Source of the DNA: Mesorhizobium sp.
GTDB taxonomy: Bacteria > Pseudomonadota > Alphaproteobacteria > Rhizobiales > Rhizobiaceae
Assembly: GCA_004020365.1 (NCBI GenBank)
Contig: SAQR01000034.1
Location: forward strand, 1-64,000
Direction of reading: 5' to 3'
Length of the DNA: 64,000 nucleotides
Shown here: piece by piece, positions 15,942 to 24,691 of the stretch
Layout: every line of letters begins with the position of its first letter
How positions within the stretch are numbered: position 1 is the first letter of the stretch
Notes under the pieces: generated by a model
Database searches by the model: none
Told to the model about the DNA's origin: nothing
Seen by the model: only the letters and a program-made list of their open reading frames with translations
Translations under genes and position numbers: made by a program

Positions 15942-18227
15942 GTGCCGACCTCCTCGAAGCTGTCCAGGCATTACGCGTTGCTGATGGCGGCCTGCATCTT
16001 GCCGCTGCTGGTGCTTGTCGCCGGCATCGGCTTCTACCAGTTCTACGCCCAGCAACAGTCGTTTTTTCCTTACGCGGTCATTTTGGTCGGGTCGCTTGTC
16101 TGCGGTTTCGCCTTGCACGGAGTGCTTCTGAGGGAGATCGTCGATCCTGCAATTTCGCTTGTCGACCATGTACGCTCCGGCGCCGCCGGCGAAACCACCG
16201 ACAACCGCAGGGCCGCGATCAAAAGCCCGGCGCTTTGGCAGCCCTGGATCGACATGGCGTCGAGCATCTTCGCCGAAAACCGCACGGCCTTGCACGAACT
16301 GGCCGACAGCGAGCAGCGCTACCGCAGCGTCGTCGAGCTGCAGACCGAATTCGTCGTCCGGATGTCGCCAGAGGGTCATTTGAGCTTCGTCAACGACGCC
16401 TATTGCCGGGCGTGCCGGATGACGCGCGAACAGCTTCTCGACCCGTCCTGGTGCGAACTCGACGTGCTGCCGCCCGATGATCGGCGTAGATTTGTGGAGC
16501 ATCTGGCCCGCCTCACGCCGCAGGCGCCGAATGCCAGCATGGAACTTTTCAATACGATGCCTGATGGTGCGCGCCGATGGCTCGCCTGGAACGATCATGG
16601 CATTTTCGACAGCGACGGGCGCCTTGTCGAAGTGCAGTCGGTCGGCCGCGATATCTCTGACCGAGTCCTGGCCGAGCAAGCCAGACTGGAAGCCGAGAAG
16701 CTGCTGGCCGAAAGGGAGGCGCAGTTTCGCGCCGTCGCCGAAGGCGTGCCGCTGCCGATCATCATCTCGGCAATCGAAGGGCCCGAAATCCTGTTCGTCA
16801 ACGAGCCGGCGCGCAAGGTGCTCGGCATCGAGGTCGGCCAGATCGGAGCCGAAGCGACGTCGACCTGGGAGGATCTCTCTCGGCGCGACGATCTGCTGCG
16901 GCTTTTGCTGAGAGACGGTATCGTCGACGCGTTCGAAGCCGGCATGACCACTATGCAGGGGTCGCGAATCGATACGCTGGTTTCGGCGCGGCTGATCACC
17001 CAGGCTGGCCGTTCGGCGATGCTTGCCGCCGTTACCGACATTACCCGCCAGCGCGAGGCCGAGGCGGAGATCGCAAGCCAGCGCGAGACGCTGTACCAGT
17101 CGGAAAAACTCGCCGCTCTCGGTTCGCTGCTGGCCGGCGTGGCGCACGAGCTCAACAACCCGCTGTCCGTCGTCATCGGCTACAGTTCGATGCTGAAGGA
17201 ATTCTCGACGGACAACGCGACCGTGGGACGCGCCGACAAGATCCATGCGGCGGCCGAGCGATGCTCGCGCATCGTGCGGACCTTTCTGGCGATGGCCCGC
17301 AAGAAGCCGCCGACGCGGGGCGCCGTCGACATCAACGAAGTCGTCGTCGCTTCGCTGGAACTTGCCGCCTACAGCCTGCGCTCGGCCGGGATCGAGATCC
17401 GCACCGAACTGGCGGAACCGCTTCCCAATATCTGGGGCGACAGGGACCAGCTTCATCAGGTGATCACCAACCTGGTGGTGAACGCGCAGCAGGCTTTGCT
17501 GCAGGTCCCGCACCCGCGGCGGCTGACCATTGTGACCACCGCAGAGGACGATGGCGTCGAGGTGGTTGTTGCCGATAATGGTCCAGGCATGCCGGAGACG
17601 GTCCGCGCGCGTGCTTTTGAGCCCTTTTATACGACCAAATTGGCCGGCGAAGGAACCGGCGTCGGACTATCCGTCTGCCAGGGCATCGTCACGGCGCACG
17701 ACGGCAGCATAGAACTGGATTCGACGGAGGGTGGCGGTGCACGGTTTACGATCCGGCTTGCGAGCGGTCGAGCCGAGACGGTTGCTCCGCCCGAAGCTGC
17801 AGGCAGGACGCCGCCTGCGCCCTCGGCCGCACGAATTCTGGTGGTCGACGACGACGCCGACATTGCCTCGATGATCGCCGAGATGCTGCGCCGCGACGGC
17901 CACGACGTCAGCGTCGCCGAGGACGCCAATGCCGCGCTCAAGTCTGTGCGTGAGGAAGAAATAGACCTTTTGATCAGCGACATACGCATGCCCGGCCTCG
18001 ACGGCCCCGGCCTCTACCGCGCGCTGGAACAATTGCGCCCCGGGCTCACGCGACGGCTGCTGTTCGTGACCGGCGACACGCTGGCGCCAGAGATCGATCG
18101 CTTCATCGGCGAGACCGGCGCGCCGGTGATCGAGAAGCCGCTCGATCCACAGACCTTTCGCAGGCTGGTGATGGAACGCCTAGGGGCGACGCAGACCAGC
18201 GCAATGGAAGAGGCAAAAAAACCGTGA
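15942..18227 (+). CDS. Hybrid sensor histidine kinase with two PAS domains and C-terminal receiver
   Basis: 761 aa, GTG start. Two transmembrane helices (about 11-34 and 43-63) with only a tiny external loop, so it senses inside the cell or in the membrane. PAS domains at about 121-245 and 255-370 (NDAYCRACRMTREQLLDPSW; LFVNEPARKVLG). HisKA has phospho-accepting His402 in GVAHELNNPLSVVIGYS. HATPase (about 505-620) shows the N box VITNLVVNAQQAL, VADNGPGMP and GEGTGVGLSVCQGIV. A receiver domain from about residue 633 (RILVVDDDADIASMI, phospho-Asp in LLISDIRMPG, TGD, EKPL) makes it a hybrid. The response regulator gene overlaps its stop by four bases. Confidence 0.92.
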   Translation: MPTSSKLSRHYALLMAACILPLLVLVAGIGFYQFYAQQQSFFPYAVILVGSLVCGFALHGVLLREIVDPAISLVDHVRSGAAGETTDNRRAAIKSPALWQPWIDMASSIFAENRTALHELADSEQRYRSVVELQTEFVVRMSPEGHLSFVNDAYCRACRMTREQLLDPSWCELDVLPPDDRRRFVEHLARLTPQAPNASMELFNTMPDGARRWLAWNDHGIFDSDGRLVEVQSVGRDISDRVLAEQARLEAEKLLAEREAQFRAVAEGVPLPIIISAIEGPEILFVNEPARKVLGIEVGQIGAEATSTWEDLSRRDDLLRLLLRDGIVDAFEAGMTTMQGSRIDTLVSARLITQAGRSAMLAAVTDITRQREAEAEIASQRETLYQSEKLAALGSLLAGVAHELNNPLSVVIGYSSMLKEFSTDNATVGRADKIHAAAERCSRIVRTFLAMARKKPPTRGAVDINEVVVASLELAAYSLRSAGIEIRTELAEPLPNIWGDRDQLHQVITNLVVNAQQALLQVPHPRRLTIVTTAEDDGVEVVVADNGPGMPETVRARAFEPFYTTKLAGEGTGVGLSVCQGIVTAHDGSIELDSTEGGGARFTIRLASGRAETVAPPEAAGRTPPAPSAARILVVDDDADIASMIAEMLRRDGHDVSVAEDANAALKSVREEEIDLLISDIRMPGLDGPGLYRALEQLRPGLTRRLLFVTGDTLAPEIDRFIGETGAPVIEKPLDPQTFRRLVMERLGATQTSAMEEAKKP

Positions 18228-18937
18228 CAAAACAGAAATTGCTCATCGTCGACGACGAGGCGCCGTTGCGTGAGATGCTGTCGGATTACCTGCTCATGCA
18301 CGGCTTCGATGTCCGATCCGTTGCGGATGGAGCGGGAATGCATAGCGAACTCGACCGCTTCAGCCCCAATCTGGTCATTCTCGACGTCAATCTTGTCGGC
18401 GAAAGCGGCTATGATCTCGCCCGCGAAATCGCCAGGCAGAGCCGCGCCGGCATCCTGATGCTGACCGCCGTCGGTGACCTGCCGCATCGGCTCGAAGGTC
18501 TTGCCGCCGGCGCCGACGACTATATGGCCAAGCCGTTCGAGCCACGCGAACTTCTGGCGCGTGTCAGAAGCGTCATCCGGCGCCTGGGCGAAGAAGAGCG
18601 GACACCGGAAAACCGCATCCGTTTCGGCGGCTGCATCCTCGATATGGGCGGCCGCACGATGGTCGACGCTGACGGCGCCGACGTGCAGTTGACCTCCATG
18701 GAATTCGACCTGCTATGCGTCTTCGCGCGCCATCCCCGGCAGATATTGTCGCGCGACCAGCTGTGCAGGCTGGCCCACAACCGCGACCTCGAGCCGGGCG
18801 ACCGCAGCATCGACATCCGCATTACCCGACTGCGCAAGAAGTTCGAGACCGAACCCGACGCTCCGACCGTCCTGGTGACGGTGCGTGGCGAAGGCTATGT
18901 CTACGAGCCTGCTTACGATGAGGCACAGCGCCGCTAG
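18224..18937 (+). CDS. OmpR-family response regulator partnered with the hybrid kinase
   Basis: 237 aa. GTG start within GTGA overlapping the kinase stop codon, so the two are translationally coupled and form a two-component pair. Receiver: DD at 10-11, phosphoacceptor Asp54 in VILDVNLVGESG, MLTAVGD, MAKPFEP. Winged-helix domain: LTSMEFDLLCVFARHPRQIL, RDQLCRLAHNRDLEPGDRSID, then RITRLRKKFETEPD and the wing GEGYVYEPAY. Close to the PetR/OmpR type common in rhizobia. Target genes not identifiable. Confidence 0.92.
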   Translation: MTKQKLLIVDDEAPLREMLSDYLLMHGFDVRSVADGAGMHSELDRFSPNLVILDVNLVGESGYDLAREIARQSRAGILMLTAVGDLPHRLEGLAAGADDYMAKPFEPRELLARVRSVIRRLGEEERTPENRIRFGGCILDMGGRTMVDADGADVQLTSMEFDLLCVFARHPRQILSRDQLCRLAHNRDLEPGDRSIDIRITRLRKKFETEPDAPTVLVTVRGEGYVYEPAYDEAQRR

Positions 18938-19136
18938 ACGAAGATGCTCAGGGAGAATGGCGAGGGCCAAAAGGCCAGTTTAGTCCGGACTGTTCAACGC
19001 AGCAGCGCCCGGATGTCACGGCATGTGGCGAATAAGTCCGCGTATCACCCTTGACCACGGTCATAAGAGGGTCTCCGCGACGTCGCGTCGCGACTGCTAC
19101 GCCCTAGGATGACGAAGCGAGGGGCGTGCCGTTGCC

Positions 19137-19823
19137 TTACACGACCGGCCGGCGCGCCCGGCGATGTCGCAAGCTTCGCACCGTGTCCCGCACAACAGGA
19201 ATGGTCCAGCGCGCGGTCATCGTCGCGATCAGCAGCCCGGCAACCGGATCGATGAAGCGGGCCATCAACGTGCCTTGCCAAATCATCGCTGTTGCGAGCG
19301 ACGCGGCGATGAGCAGGTTCGACGACAGCTTGTCCGAGAACAGGCAGATTTGCGCGCGGGCCAGCGCGGATGCGGCAAGCCTGTTGCGGGCCTTCCACCG
19401 GCGCAGGATCCACAGGTTGATTATCGCGTAGGCCAGGTTCACGCCCATTGCGAGAACGACGCCTTGGCCGTGGGGCTCGACGCCGCCGGCCGCGATCCGC
19501 TGCACCGCGATGCTGGCGACGACAGCCATTGAGAGGCACATGCCCAGCGCAGCGAACGCATTGGCGAGCGTCTCGGCCAAGGCCACCTGACGCTTGCGAC
19601 CGGTGCCCTCGTTGTTGCGGCCGCCAGCCACGATCGCGACGGTTACCAGCACCAGCATGTCCATCAGCGTCAGCGCGAGATCGGCGCGGATGGTCAGCGA
19701 CGTCGACGTCGCCGCCGCATATGCCGTCAAGAGAAGGCCCGGAGTGCCCGCCACCACCGCCAGACGTGCCGTTTGGGCGGCCGTCGCCTCGCCGCTCGAT
19801 CGGGTCGTTCGCAAGGGTTGCAT
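19137..19823 (-). CDS. Cation diffusion facilitator-like membrane protein
   Basis: 228 aa with about six hydrophobic segments. The arrangement ADLALTLMDMLVLVTVAIV (helix 2) and ARAQICLFSDKLSSNLLIA (helix 5) keeps Asp residues where CDF transporters bind metal, and the last helix pattern DPVAGLLIATMTARWTIPVVRDTVRSL matches the CDF helix 6. The C-terminal cytoplasmic metal-sensing domain is missing, the His partners are replaced, and the helix-1 glycine pattern is weak, so it is a short divergent member; substrate uncertain. AGGAGA lies ahead of the ATG. A perfect dyad GCGTCA-N4-TGACGC is just upstream. Confidence 0.7.
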   Translation of the reverse strand: MQPLRTTRSSGEATAAQTARLAVVAGTPGLLLTAYAAATSTSLTIRADLALTLMDMLVLVTVAIVAGGRNNEGTGRKRQVALAETLANAFAALGMCLSMAVVASIAVQRIAAGGVEPHGQGVVLAMGVNLAYAIINLWILRRWKARNRLAASALARAQICLFSDKLSSNLLIAASLATAMIWQGTLMARFIDPVAGLLIATMTARWTIPVVRDTVRSLRHRRARRPVV

Positions 19824-19845
19824 CGCCAGAAATCTCCTGTTTCTG

Positions 19846-19861
19846 GCGTCACCAATGACGC
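19846..19861. promoter_or_regulatory. Inverted repeat upstream of the CDF-like gene
   Basis: GCGTCA-CCAA-TGACGC is a perfect six-base-arm dyad with a four-base spacer about 20 bases upstream of the start codon. It may be an operator; the regulator is unknown. The rest of the 210-base gap before the patatin gene end has no visible gene. Confidence 0.35.
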
Positions 19862-20033
19862 AGGGATGTTGCGCGGATTTGTCAATTTGCCGGCTGAAGG
19901 TTTCCTTTGTGTCGCTGCGCCGTGCGTTGGTCGCGATTGTTCATCTGACTGTCGGCACAAGGTTCGAGGTGAAAGCGGCAGACGGTCGCGTTGTCGCTCA
20001 ACAGGATCTCGCTCGATTGACGCCACCTGGGCA

Positions 20034-20918
20034 TCAGGCTTTCCGGGCCACGCCCCCCACCTGCTTGGTGCGCCTGCCCGTGTCGACCTTGGCCCGCGCC
20101 TCCACCGCCTTCTCGATCTCCCGCTTCAGCTCGTCTTTGATATCAGCCGTTTCGGCCATCAAGGCGTCGATCTTCATGAAATCGAGGACGCGGTATTTCG
20201 ACACCGCCGGCCTGACCAGTATGTCCGGCTGGCATTGCCTCAGCTTGGCGGCGATGATCGACTGCATCATCAGTTGCGTGGCGCCGAACATCAGGTCGAC
20301 GGAGGTCGGGTATTTGCGCCCGCCTTTGGTCGGCGCGCCAACGACGTCGACGGCGATGATGATATCGGCGTCGTCCTCGATCAGGTCGAACGGCACCGGA
20401 TTGTAGATGCCGCCATCGATCAGCAGCCTGCCGTCGCGCATCACCGGGCGGAATACCGCGGGAATAGCCGCCGAGGCGGCAAGCGCTGAATGCAGGTCGC
20501 CGTCGCTCAGCACGGCGAGCTTATGGCCGAAGAAATCCGTGGCCGTCACCTTTAGCGGTATTTTCAGCTCGGCGAAGCTTTCGGGTATGGCGTCGGGCAT
20601 GAATGCCTTGAGGATGCGCTCGACATTGAACTGGGTGACACCCAGCCCGCCCTGCAGCGCCTCGGCAAAGGTGCCTGGCCGCGCCCGCCACATGCGCGCC
20701 GCGACCTCGGCGCGGCGGCCGAGGATCGAGCGCAAGTGATCGTGAATGTCGCTGCCGGCCATGCCCGAAGCCATGCCGGCGCCCATGATGGCGCCGATCG
20801 ATGAGCCAGATATGGCGACCGGCCTTATACCCAGCTCGTCCAGCACCTCGATGACATGGATATGCGCCAGCCCGCGCGCGCCGCCGCCGCCGAAGGCGAT
20901 GCCGAAGCTCGGGCTCAT
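20034..20918 (-). CDS. Patatin-like phospholipase (RssA type)
   Basis: 294 aa. All active-site parts of the patatin fold are visible: the glycine-rich oxyanion loop FGGGGARGLAHIHVIEVLDELG near residue 8, nucleophile Ser in GSSIGAIMGAG, and the Asp of the catalytic dyad in LLIDGGIYNPVPF. Cytosolic or membrane-associated lipid acyl hydrolase. It is the last gene of a probable operon with the two M16 peptidase genes (gap of about 19 bases), a link that suggests envelope maintenance. Confidence 0.9.
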   Translation of the reverse strand: MSPSFGIAFGGGGARGLAHIHVIEVLDELGIRPVAISGSSIGAIMGAGMASGMAGSDIHDHLRSILGRRAEVAARMWRARPGTFAEALQGGLGVTQFNVERILKAFMPDAIPESFAELKIPLKVTATDFFGHKLAVLSDGDLHSALAASAAIPAVFRPVMRDGRLLIDGGIYNPVPFDLIEDDADIIIAVDVVGAPTKGGRKYPTSVDLMFGATQLMMQSIIAAKLRQCQPDILVRPAVSKYRVLDFMKIDALMAETADIKDELKREIEKAVEARAKVDTGRRTKQVGGVARKA

Positions 20919-20937
20919 CTTTTGCCCCCATTTGGGC

Positions 20938-22470
20938 TCATTCTTCCTTGGCCTCGCCGTGCTTCGGCCCGACGACCATGATGGCCGGCTCGGCGGAGAG
21001 CAGTTTTTTCGCCGCCGCCTTGACCTGATCCAGCGTCACCGCGTTGATGAGCGCGGCGCGGCGCTGCATATAGTCGCTGCCGAGATTGTCGAGCTGCAAC
21101 TCGACCAGCGTCGCGGCGATGGCGCCGGAGGAATTCAGATTGTTGATGGCATAGGCGCCGATAAAATATTTCTTGGTCGCCGCCAGTTCCGCTTCGGTCG
21201 GCCCGTCCTGCGCCATGCGCTTCACCACCTCGCGCACGACAGCCAGGGTTTCCGCCGCCCGGTCCGCGCGGGTCGCCGTGGTGATGGCAAGGGCGTTGGC
21301 GTGCTTGTGGTCGACCAGGTCGGAACTGACGCTGTAGGCCAGGCCGCGTTTTTCGCGCACCTCTTCGAACAGCCGCGAGGTGAAGGCGCTGCCGCCGAGG
21401 ATCTCGTTCATCAGAACCGCGGCGAAGAAATCCGGCGCACTGCGCTTGACGCCGGGATAGGCGAGTTGCAGCGACGTCTGGGGCTGGTCGTAATTGACCT
21501 CGAGCTGCTGGTTGAGCTTCGGGTCGACATCGGCGACCGCGCTGAGTGCCTGATGTTGCGGCAGGCCGCCGAACACCATATCGAGCTTTTTCTTCAACGT
21601 CTCGGCATCGATGGCGCCGACAACCGCCACATGCAGCCCGTCGCGCGCAAAATTCGCCTTGTGAAAAGCGATGAGATCGTCCGGCGTGATGGTGGCGATG
21701 CTTTGCCTGGTGCCTTGCTCGGGCCGCGCATAGGGATGGGTGCCGTATAGTGCTTCCAGCCATTTGCGCTGGGCGAGCGTGTCGGGGTCAAGCTCGTTGG
21801 CGATGATGCCGGACAGCACTTGCGCGCGAATGCGGTCGATTGGCGCCTGGTCGAAACGCGGCTCTGTGACCGCCAGCCGCAACAGGTCGAACGCCGCGTC
21901 GCGCTGCTCGGCCAGCATGCGCATCGAGCCGTAGGTGCCGTCGCGCGCCGCATCGAAGCTCATCTCGGCGCCAACGTCGTCGAGCTTGATCTGGAACGCC
22001 TCGCTGTCGAGATTGCCGGCGCCCTCATCGAACAGGCCGCTCATCAGATTGGCAAGGCCTTCCTTTCCAGCGGGATCCTGCGTCGTGCCGCCATCGAAGG
22101 CGAAGCGGATGGCGACCAGCGGCACGGAATAGTCCTCCACCAGCCAGGCGGTGATGCCCTTTGACGACGTCACCTCCTGGATGCTCATGGCCGCACGAGC
22201 CGAAAGTGCCGGCAGGACGAGGAAGACGAGGGAGAGGAGCAGGGTGAACAGAGGGGCGGCGACGCGCGCGGCTCTCCCTTCTCCCCTTGTGGGAGAAGGT
22301 GGATTGGCGCGTAGCGCCAAGACGGTTGAGGGGTGCTGGCCGGAACGATGTCGGTGCCAAGCTGGAGCACCCCTCATCCGACCTCGCTTCGCGAGGCCAC
22401 CTTCTCCCACAAGGGGAGAAGGGAAGTCCCGCACCAGGGGAGAAACGCGGCTATGCTGATTCCTCGTCAT
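20938..22470 (-). CDS. M16-family peptidase-like protein, non-catalytic partner, with repeat-encoded N-terminal insert
   Basis: 510 aa as read from the ATG at 22470, which lies 4 bases past the preceding gene's stop. The body (VTSSKGITAWLVEDYSVPLVAIRFAFDGGTTQDPAGKEGLANLMSGLFDEGAG) is an M16 domain where the HxxEH zinc motif is replaced, so this is the inactive half of a heterodimer with the next gene; a second M16 domain has the R-Y pair region EEVREKRGLAYSVSS. The first ~70 residues are unusual: PSPLVGEGGLAKRG and PPSPTRGEG are encoded by two inverted copies of a palindromic repeat (22,262-22,436). Only afterwards does a signal-like segment LFTLLLSLVFLVLPALSARA occur. Confidence 0.87.
   Translation of the reverse strand: MTRNQHSRVSPLVRDFPSPLVGEGGLAKRGRMRGAPAWHRHRSGQHPSTVLALRANPPSPTRGEGRAARVAAPLFTLLLSLVFLVLPALSARAAMSIQEVTSSKGITAWLVEDYSVPLVAIRFAFDGGTTQDPAGKEGLANLMSGLFDEGAGNLDSEAFQIKLDDVGAEMSFDAARDGTYGSMRMLAEQRDAAFDLLRLAVTEPRFDQAPIDRIRAQVLSGIIANELDPDTLAQRKWLEALYGTHPYARPEQGTRQSIATITPDDLIAFHKANFARDGLHVAVVGAIDAETLKKKLDMVFGGLPQHQALSAVADVDPKLNQQLEVNYDQPQTSLQLAYPGVKRSAPDFFAAVLMNEILGGSAFTSRLFEEVREKRGLAYSVSSDLVDHKHANALAITTATRADRAAETLAVVREVVKRMAQDGPTEAELAATKKYFIGAYAINNLNSSGAIAATLVELQLDNLGSDYMQRRAALINAVTLDQVKAAAKKLLSAEPAIMVVGPKHGEAKEE
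22262..22436. repeat. Paired palindromic repeat read through by the M16 gene
   Basis: Two inverted arms, CTTCTCCCCTTGTGGGAGAA-type hairpins, lie at about 22,277-22,320 and 22,376-22,430, separated by GGGGTGCTGGC...GAGCACCCC. The whole element is open in the reading frame of the M16 gene on the minus strand. The same arm family appears at 15.5 kb. Confidence 0.8.
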
Positions 22471-22473
22471 CGA

Positions 22474-23841
22474 TCAATTCCCTGCCTGTGTCTGCGGCAA
22501 GAGATAGCCTGATGTCGAATGGTTGAGATTGAGATAGCGCGCCGCAACGTCCCTGACTTCGTCGGCGGTGACCTTGCGGATGCGGCCCGGCCATTCCTCG
22601 ACATCCCTGACGTTGCCGCCGGTGGCGAGCGTCGTGCCGTAGATGTTGGCCATCGAATCCTGCTTGTCGCGGGCGAAGATCATCGAGCGGACGAAACGAT
22701 CCTTGGCCTTCTCCAACTCGCCTGATGTGACACCGTCCTTGGCGATGCGGGCGACCTCGGCTTCGACCGCCGCCTGGACATCGGCCAGCTTGGCGTCGCC
22801 GCGCGGCGCGCCATAGACGGTGAAGTTGGTGGCATCTAGCATGGTGCCCTGGAAATGGGCGCCGGCCTCGGCGGCAATGCCTTGCTTGACGACAAGCTGC
22901 TGGTGCAACCGGCTGCGGCTGCCGCCGCCGAGGATCTCCGCCAGCAGGTCCAGCGCTTCCGCTTCGCCCGGCTTGGCAGTGTGATAGGAGGGAACCACCC
23001 ATTGCGTCGAAAAATTCGGCACGCTGACACGCGCGTCTGTAAGCGTCACCGAGCGCCTGGTGTTCTGCTCGGGCTCGACTGGACGGATGCGCGGCGGCAG
23101 GTCTGGACCACGCGCGATCCTGCCATAGGTCTTTTCGGCCAGCGCCTTAACCACCTGCGGCTCGACATCGCCGGCGACCACCAGCACGGCGTTGTTGGGT
23201 GTATAGTATCTGTCGTAAAAGGCCTTGGCGTCGGCGCGGTTCAGCTTCTCCATCTCCTGCATCCAGCCGATCACCGGAATGCGATAGGGCTGGTTCTGCC
23301 AGAGCGTGGCATCGACCTCCTCGCCGAGCACTGCCTGCGGATTGCTGTCGATGAGCGAGCGGCGTTCCTCAAGAATGACGTCGCGCTCGGTGGCGATGAC
23401 ATCGTCGTTGAGAATGAGGTTGCGCATGCGATCGGCCTCGAAATCCATCATCTGCTCGAGCGCCTGCGGAACCACCGTCTCGTAAAAGGCGGTGTAGTCA
23501 TAGGAGGTGAAAGCGTTGTTCGAACCGCCGATGGCGGAGACGGCGCGGTCGAACGCGCCGGCCGCATGATTGGTCGTCGCCTTGAACATCAGATGCTCGA
23601 AGAAATGGGCGATGCCGGACTTGCCCGGCGGCTCATCGGCGCTGCCGATCTTGTACCACACCATGTGGGTGACGATCGGCGCCCGGCGATCGGGGATGAC
23701 AACGACCTCCATGCCGTTGTCGAGCAGGAAATTCGTCACCTTGCCGCCGTCCGGCTTGGTGTCGGCCAGAACCGGGCCGGTCATCACAAGAGCCAGCGCA
23801 AAAAGCGTTCCGCGCAGCCAATCAGCCTGAGATGTCATCAA
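22474..23841 (-). CDS. M16-family zinc peptidase, catalytic partner
   Basis: 455 aa. A signal peptide ([19 protein letters not shown]) is followed by an M16B peptidase domain with the inverted zinc motif HFFEH in [17 protein letters not shown] at about residue 82, plus the downstream glutamate region [14 protein letters not shown] second M16 domain ([20 protein letters not shown]) is the non-catalytic lobe. Periplasmic processing peptidase; the next gene encodes its probable inactive partner, as in paired bacterial M16 proteins. First gene of the operon ending in patatin. Confidence 0.92.
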   Translation of the reverse strand: MMTSQADWLRGTLFALALVMTGPVLADTKPDGGKVTNFLLDNGMEVVVIPDRRAPIVTHMVWYKIGSADEPPGKSGIAHFFEHLMFKATTNHAAGAFDRAVSAIGGSNNAFTSYDYTAFYETVVPQALEQMMDFEADRMRNLILNDDVIATERDVILEERRSLIDSNPQAVLGEEVDATLWQNQPYRIPVIGWMQEMEKLNRADAKAFYDRYYTPNNAVLVVAGDVEPQVVKALAEKTYGRIARGPDLPPRIRPVEPEQNTRRSVTLTDARVSVPNFSTQWVVPSYHTAKPGEAEALDLLAEILGGGSRSRLHQQLVVKQGIAAEAGAHFQGTMLDATNFTVYGAPRGDAKLADVQAAVEAEVARIAKDGVTSGELEKAKDRFVRSMIFARDKQDSMANIYGTTLATGGNVRDVEEWPGRIRKVTADEVRDVAARYLNLNHSTSGYLLPQTQAGN

Positions 23842-23926
23842 CGACTCCGGTTGTCATGGGGTGGGACGATAGGCGGGGGTGCTGCCACAGGCAAATTGAT
23901 TTGTTCGTCATTTTGAAGGCGCTCTG

Positions 23927-24118
23927 TTCCTCGCCCCGCGAAGCGGGGAGAGGCGGCTCGGCGAAGCCGAGACGGAGAGGGGCCTTTTTTTCGCAAGCGA
24001 AAAGGGAGACTTGCAGGAACGTTTCGAAAAATCATCGAGGCTACAGTCTGGCAGAACCGGCCCCTCTGCGGCCGCTTCGCGGCCACCTCTCCCCCAATGA
24101 CGAATTGGGGGCGAGGAA
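23927..24118. repeat. Composite inverted repeat element (IR-spacer-IR)
   Basis: Left arm CTCGCCCCGCGAAGCGGGGAG with GGCTCGGCGAAGCCGAG, right arm GCGGCCGCTTCGCGGCC with CTCCCCC...GGGGGCGAGGAA, in opposite orientation around a spacer of about 80 bases. Same organisation as the element at 10.0 kb. It fills the gap between the rsmD stop and the M16 promoter region. Confidence 0.75.
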
Positions 24119-24136
24119 GCGCCAATCGCGGAGGCT

Positions 24137-24691
24137 TCATACAACCTGGATAAAGCGGATAACCGTCTCGCCATAGCTGCGCTCGTCGATGACCGAAAAG
24201 CCCGGCCCTGCCTCGAACGGCGCCGCTGCCGCCTCCTCGATGACGCAGAGCGCGCCGGGGGCGAGCCAGCCGCCGGCCTTGGCCGAGCGCAAGGCACGCT
24301 CGCCCAGGCCCTTGCCATAGGGCGGGTCGGCAAACATCAGGCCGAACGGGGCCATCGTGCCCGCCTCGCCCAGCGCCGTAGCGTCGCGACGGAATATCTT
24401 GGTACGCCCGGTGAGGCCGAAGGCCTCGACATTGGTGCGGATCAGGCCGCGCCCCTCCGCCGATTCTTCGATGAAGACGCCATAAGACGCGCCGCGCGAC
24501 AGCGCCTCGAGGCCGAACGCGCCGGTGCCGGCGAACAGGTCGAGCACCCGCGCGCCGACCAGCCTATCTGGGAAACGATGCGCCAGCACGTTGAAGACGG
24601 CCTCGCGGGTGCGGTCGGTGGTCGGGCGGATGGCGCTTGAGCGGGGCGTCGCCAGCGGACGCCCGCGAAACTCACCGCCGACGATCCGCAT
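24137..24691 (-). CDS. rsmD: 16S rRNA (guanine(966)-N2)-methyltransferase RsmD
   Basis: 184 aa, start at 24691 preceded by GGGGAGGC. The N-terminus MRIVGGEFRGRPLATPRSSAIRPTTDRTREAVFNVL is the RsmD signature; the SAM site is VLDLFAGTGAFGLEALSRGA and the catalytic motif IV reads FADPPYGKG. It methylates G966 of 16S rRNA. The start overlaps the end of the upstream pseudouridine synthase gene by 20 bases, so the two are co-translated. A longer in-frame reading upstream is only the shadow of that gene. Confidence 0.95.
   Translation of the reverse strand: MRIVGGEFRGRPLATPRSSAIRPTTDRTREAVFNVLAHRFPDRLVGARVLDLFAGTGAFGLEALSRGASYGVFIEESAEGRGLIRTNVEAFGLTGRTKIFRRDATALGEAGTMAPFGLMFADPPYGKGLGERALRSAKAGGWLAPGALCVIEEAAAAPFEAGPGFSVIDERSYGETVIRFIQVV

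Noticed and set aside
15876-17513. Long minus-strand open frame (545 codons)
   Set aside because: Shadow of the hybrid histidine kinase, which has full PAS, HisKA and HATPase motifs on the plus strand.
14693-18937. Phosphorelay linking all three two-component proteins
   Set aside because: The OmpR-type gene at 14.7 kb is on the opposite strand behind decayed insertion-element sequence; only the kinase and its overlapping regulator are a supported pair.
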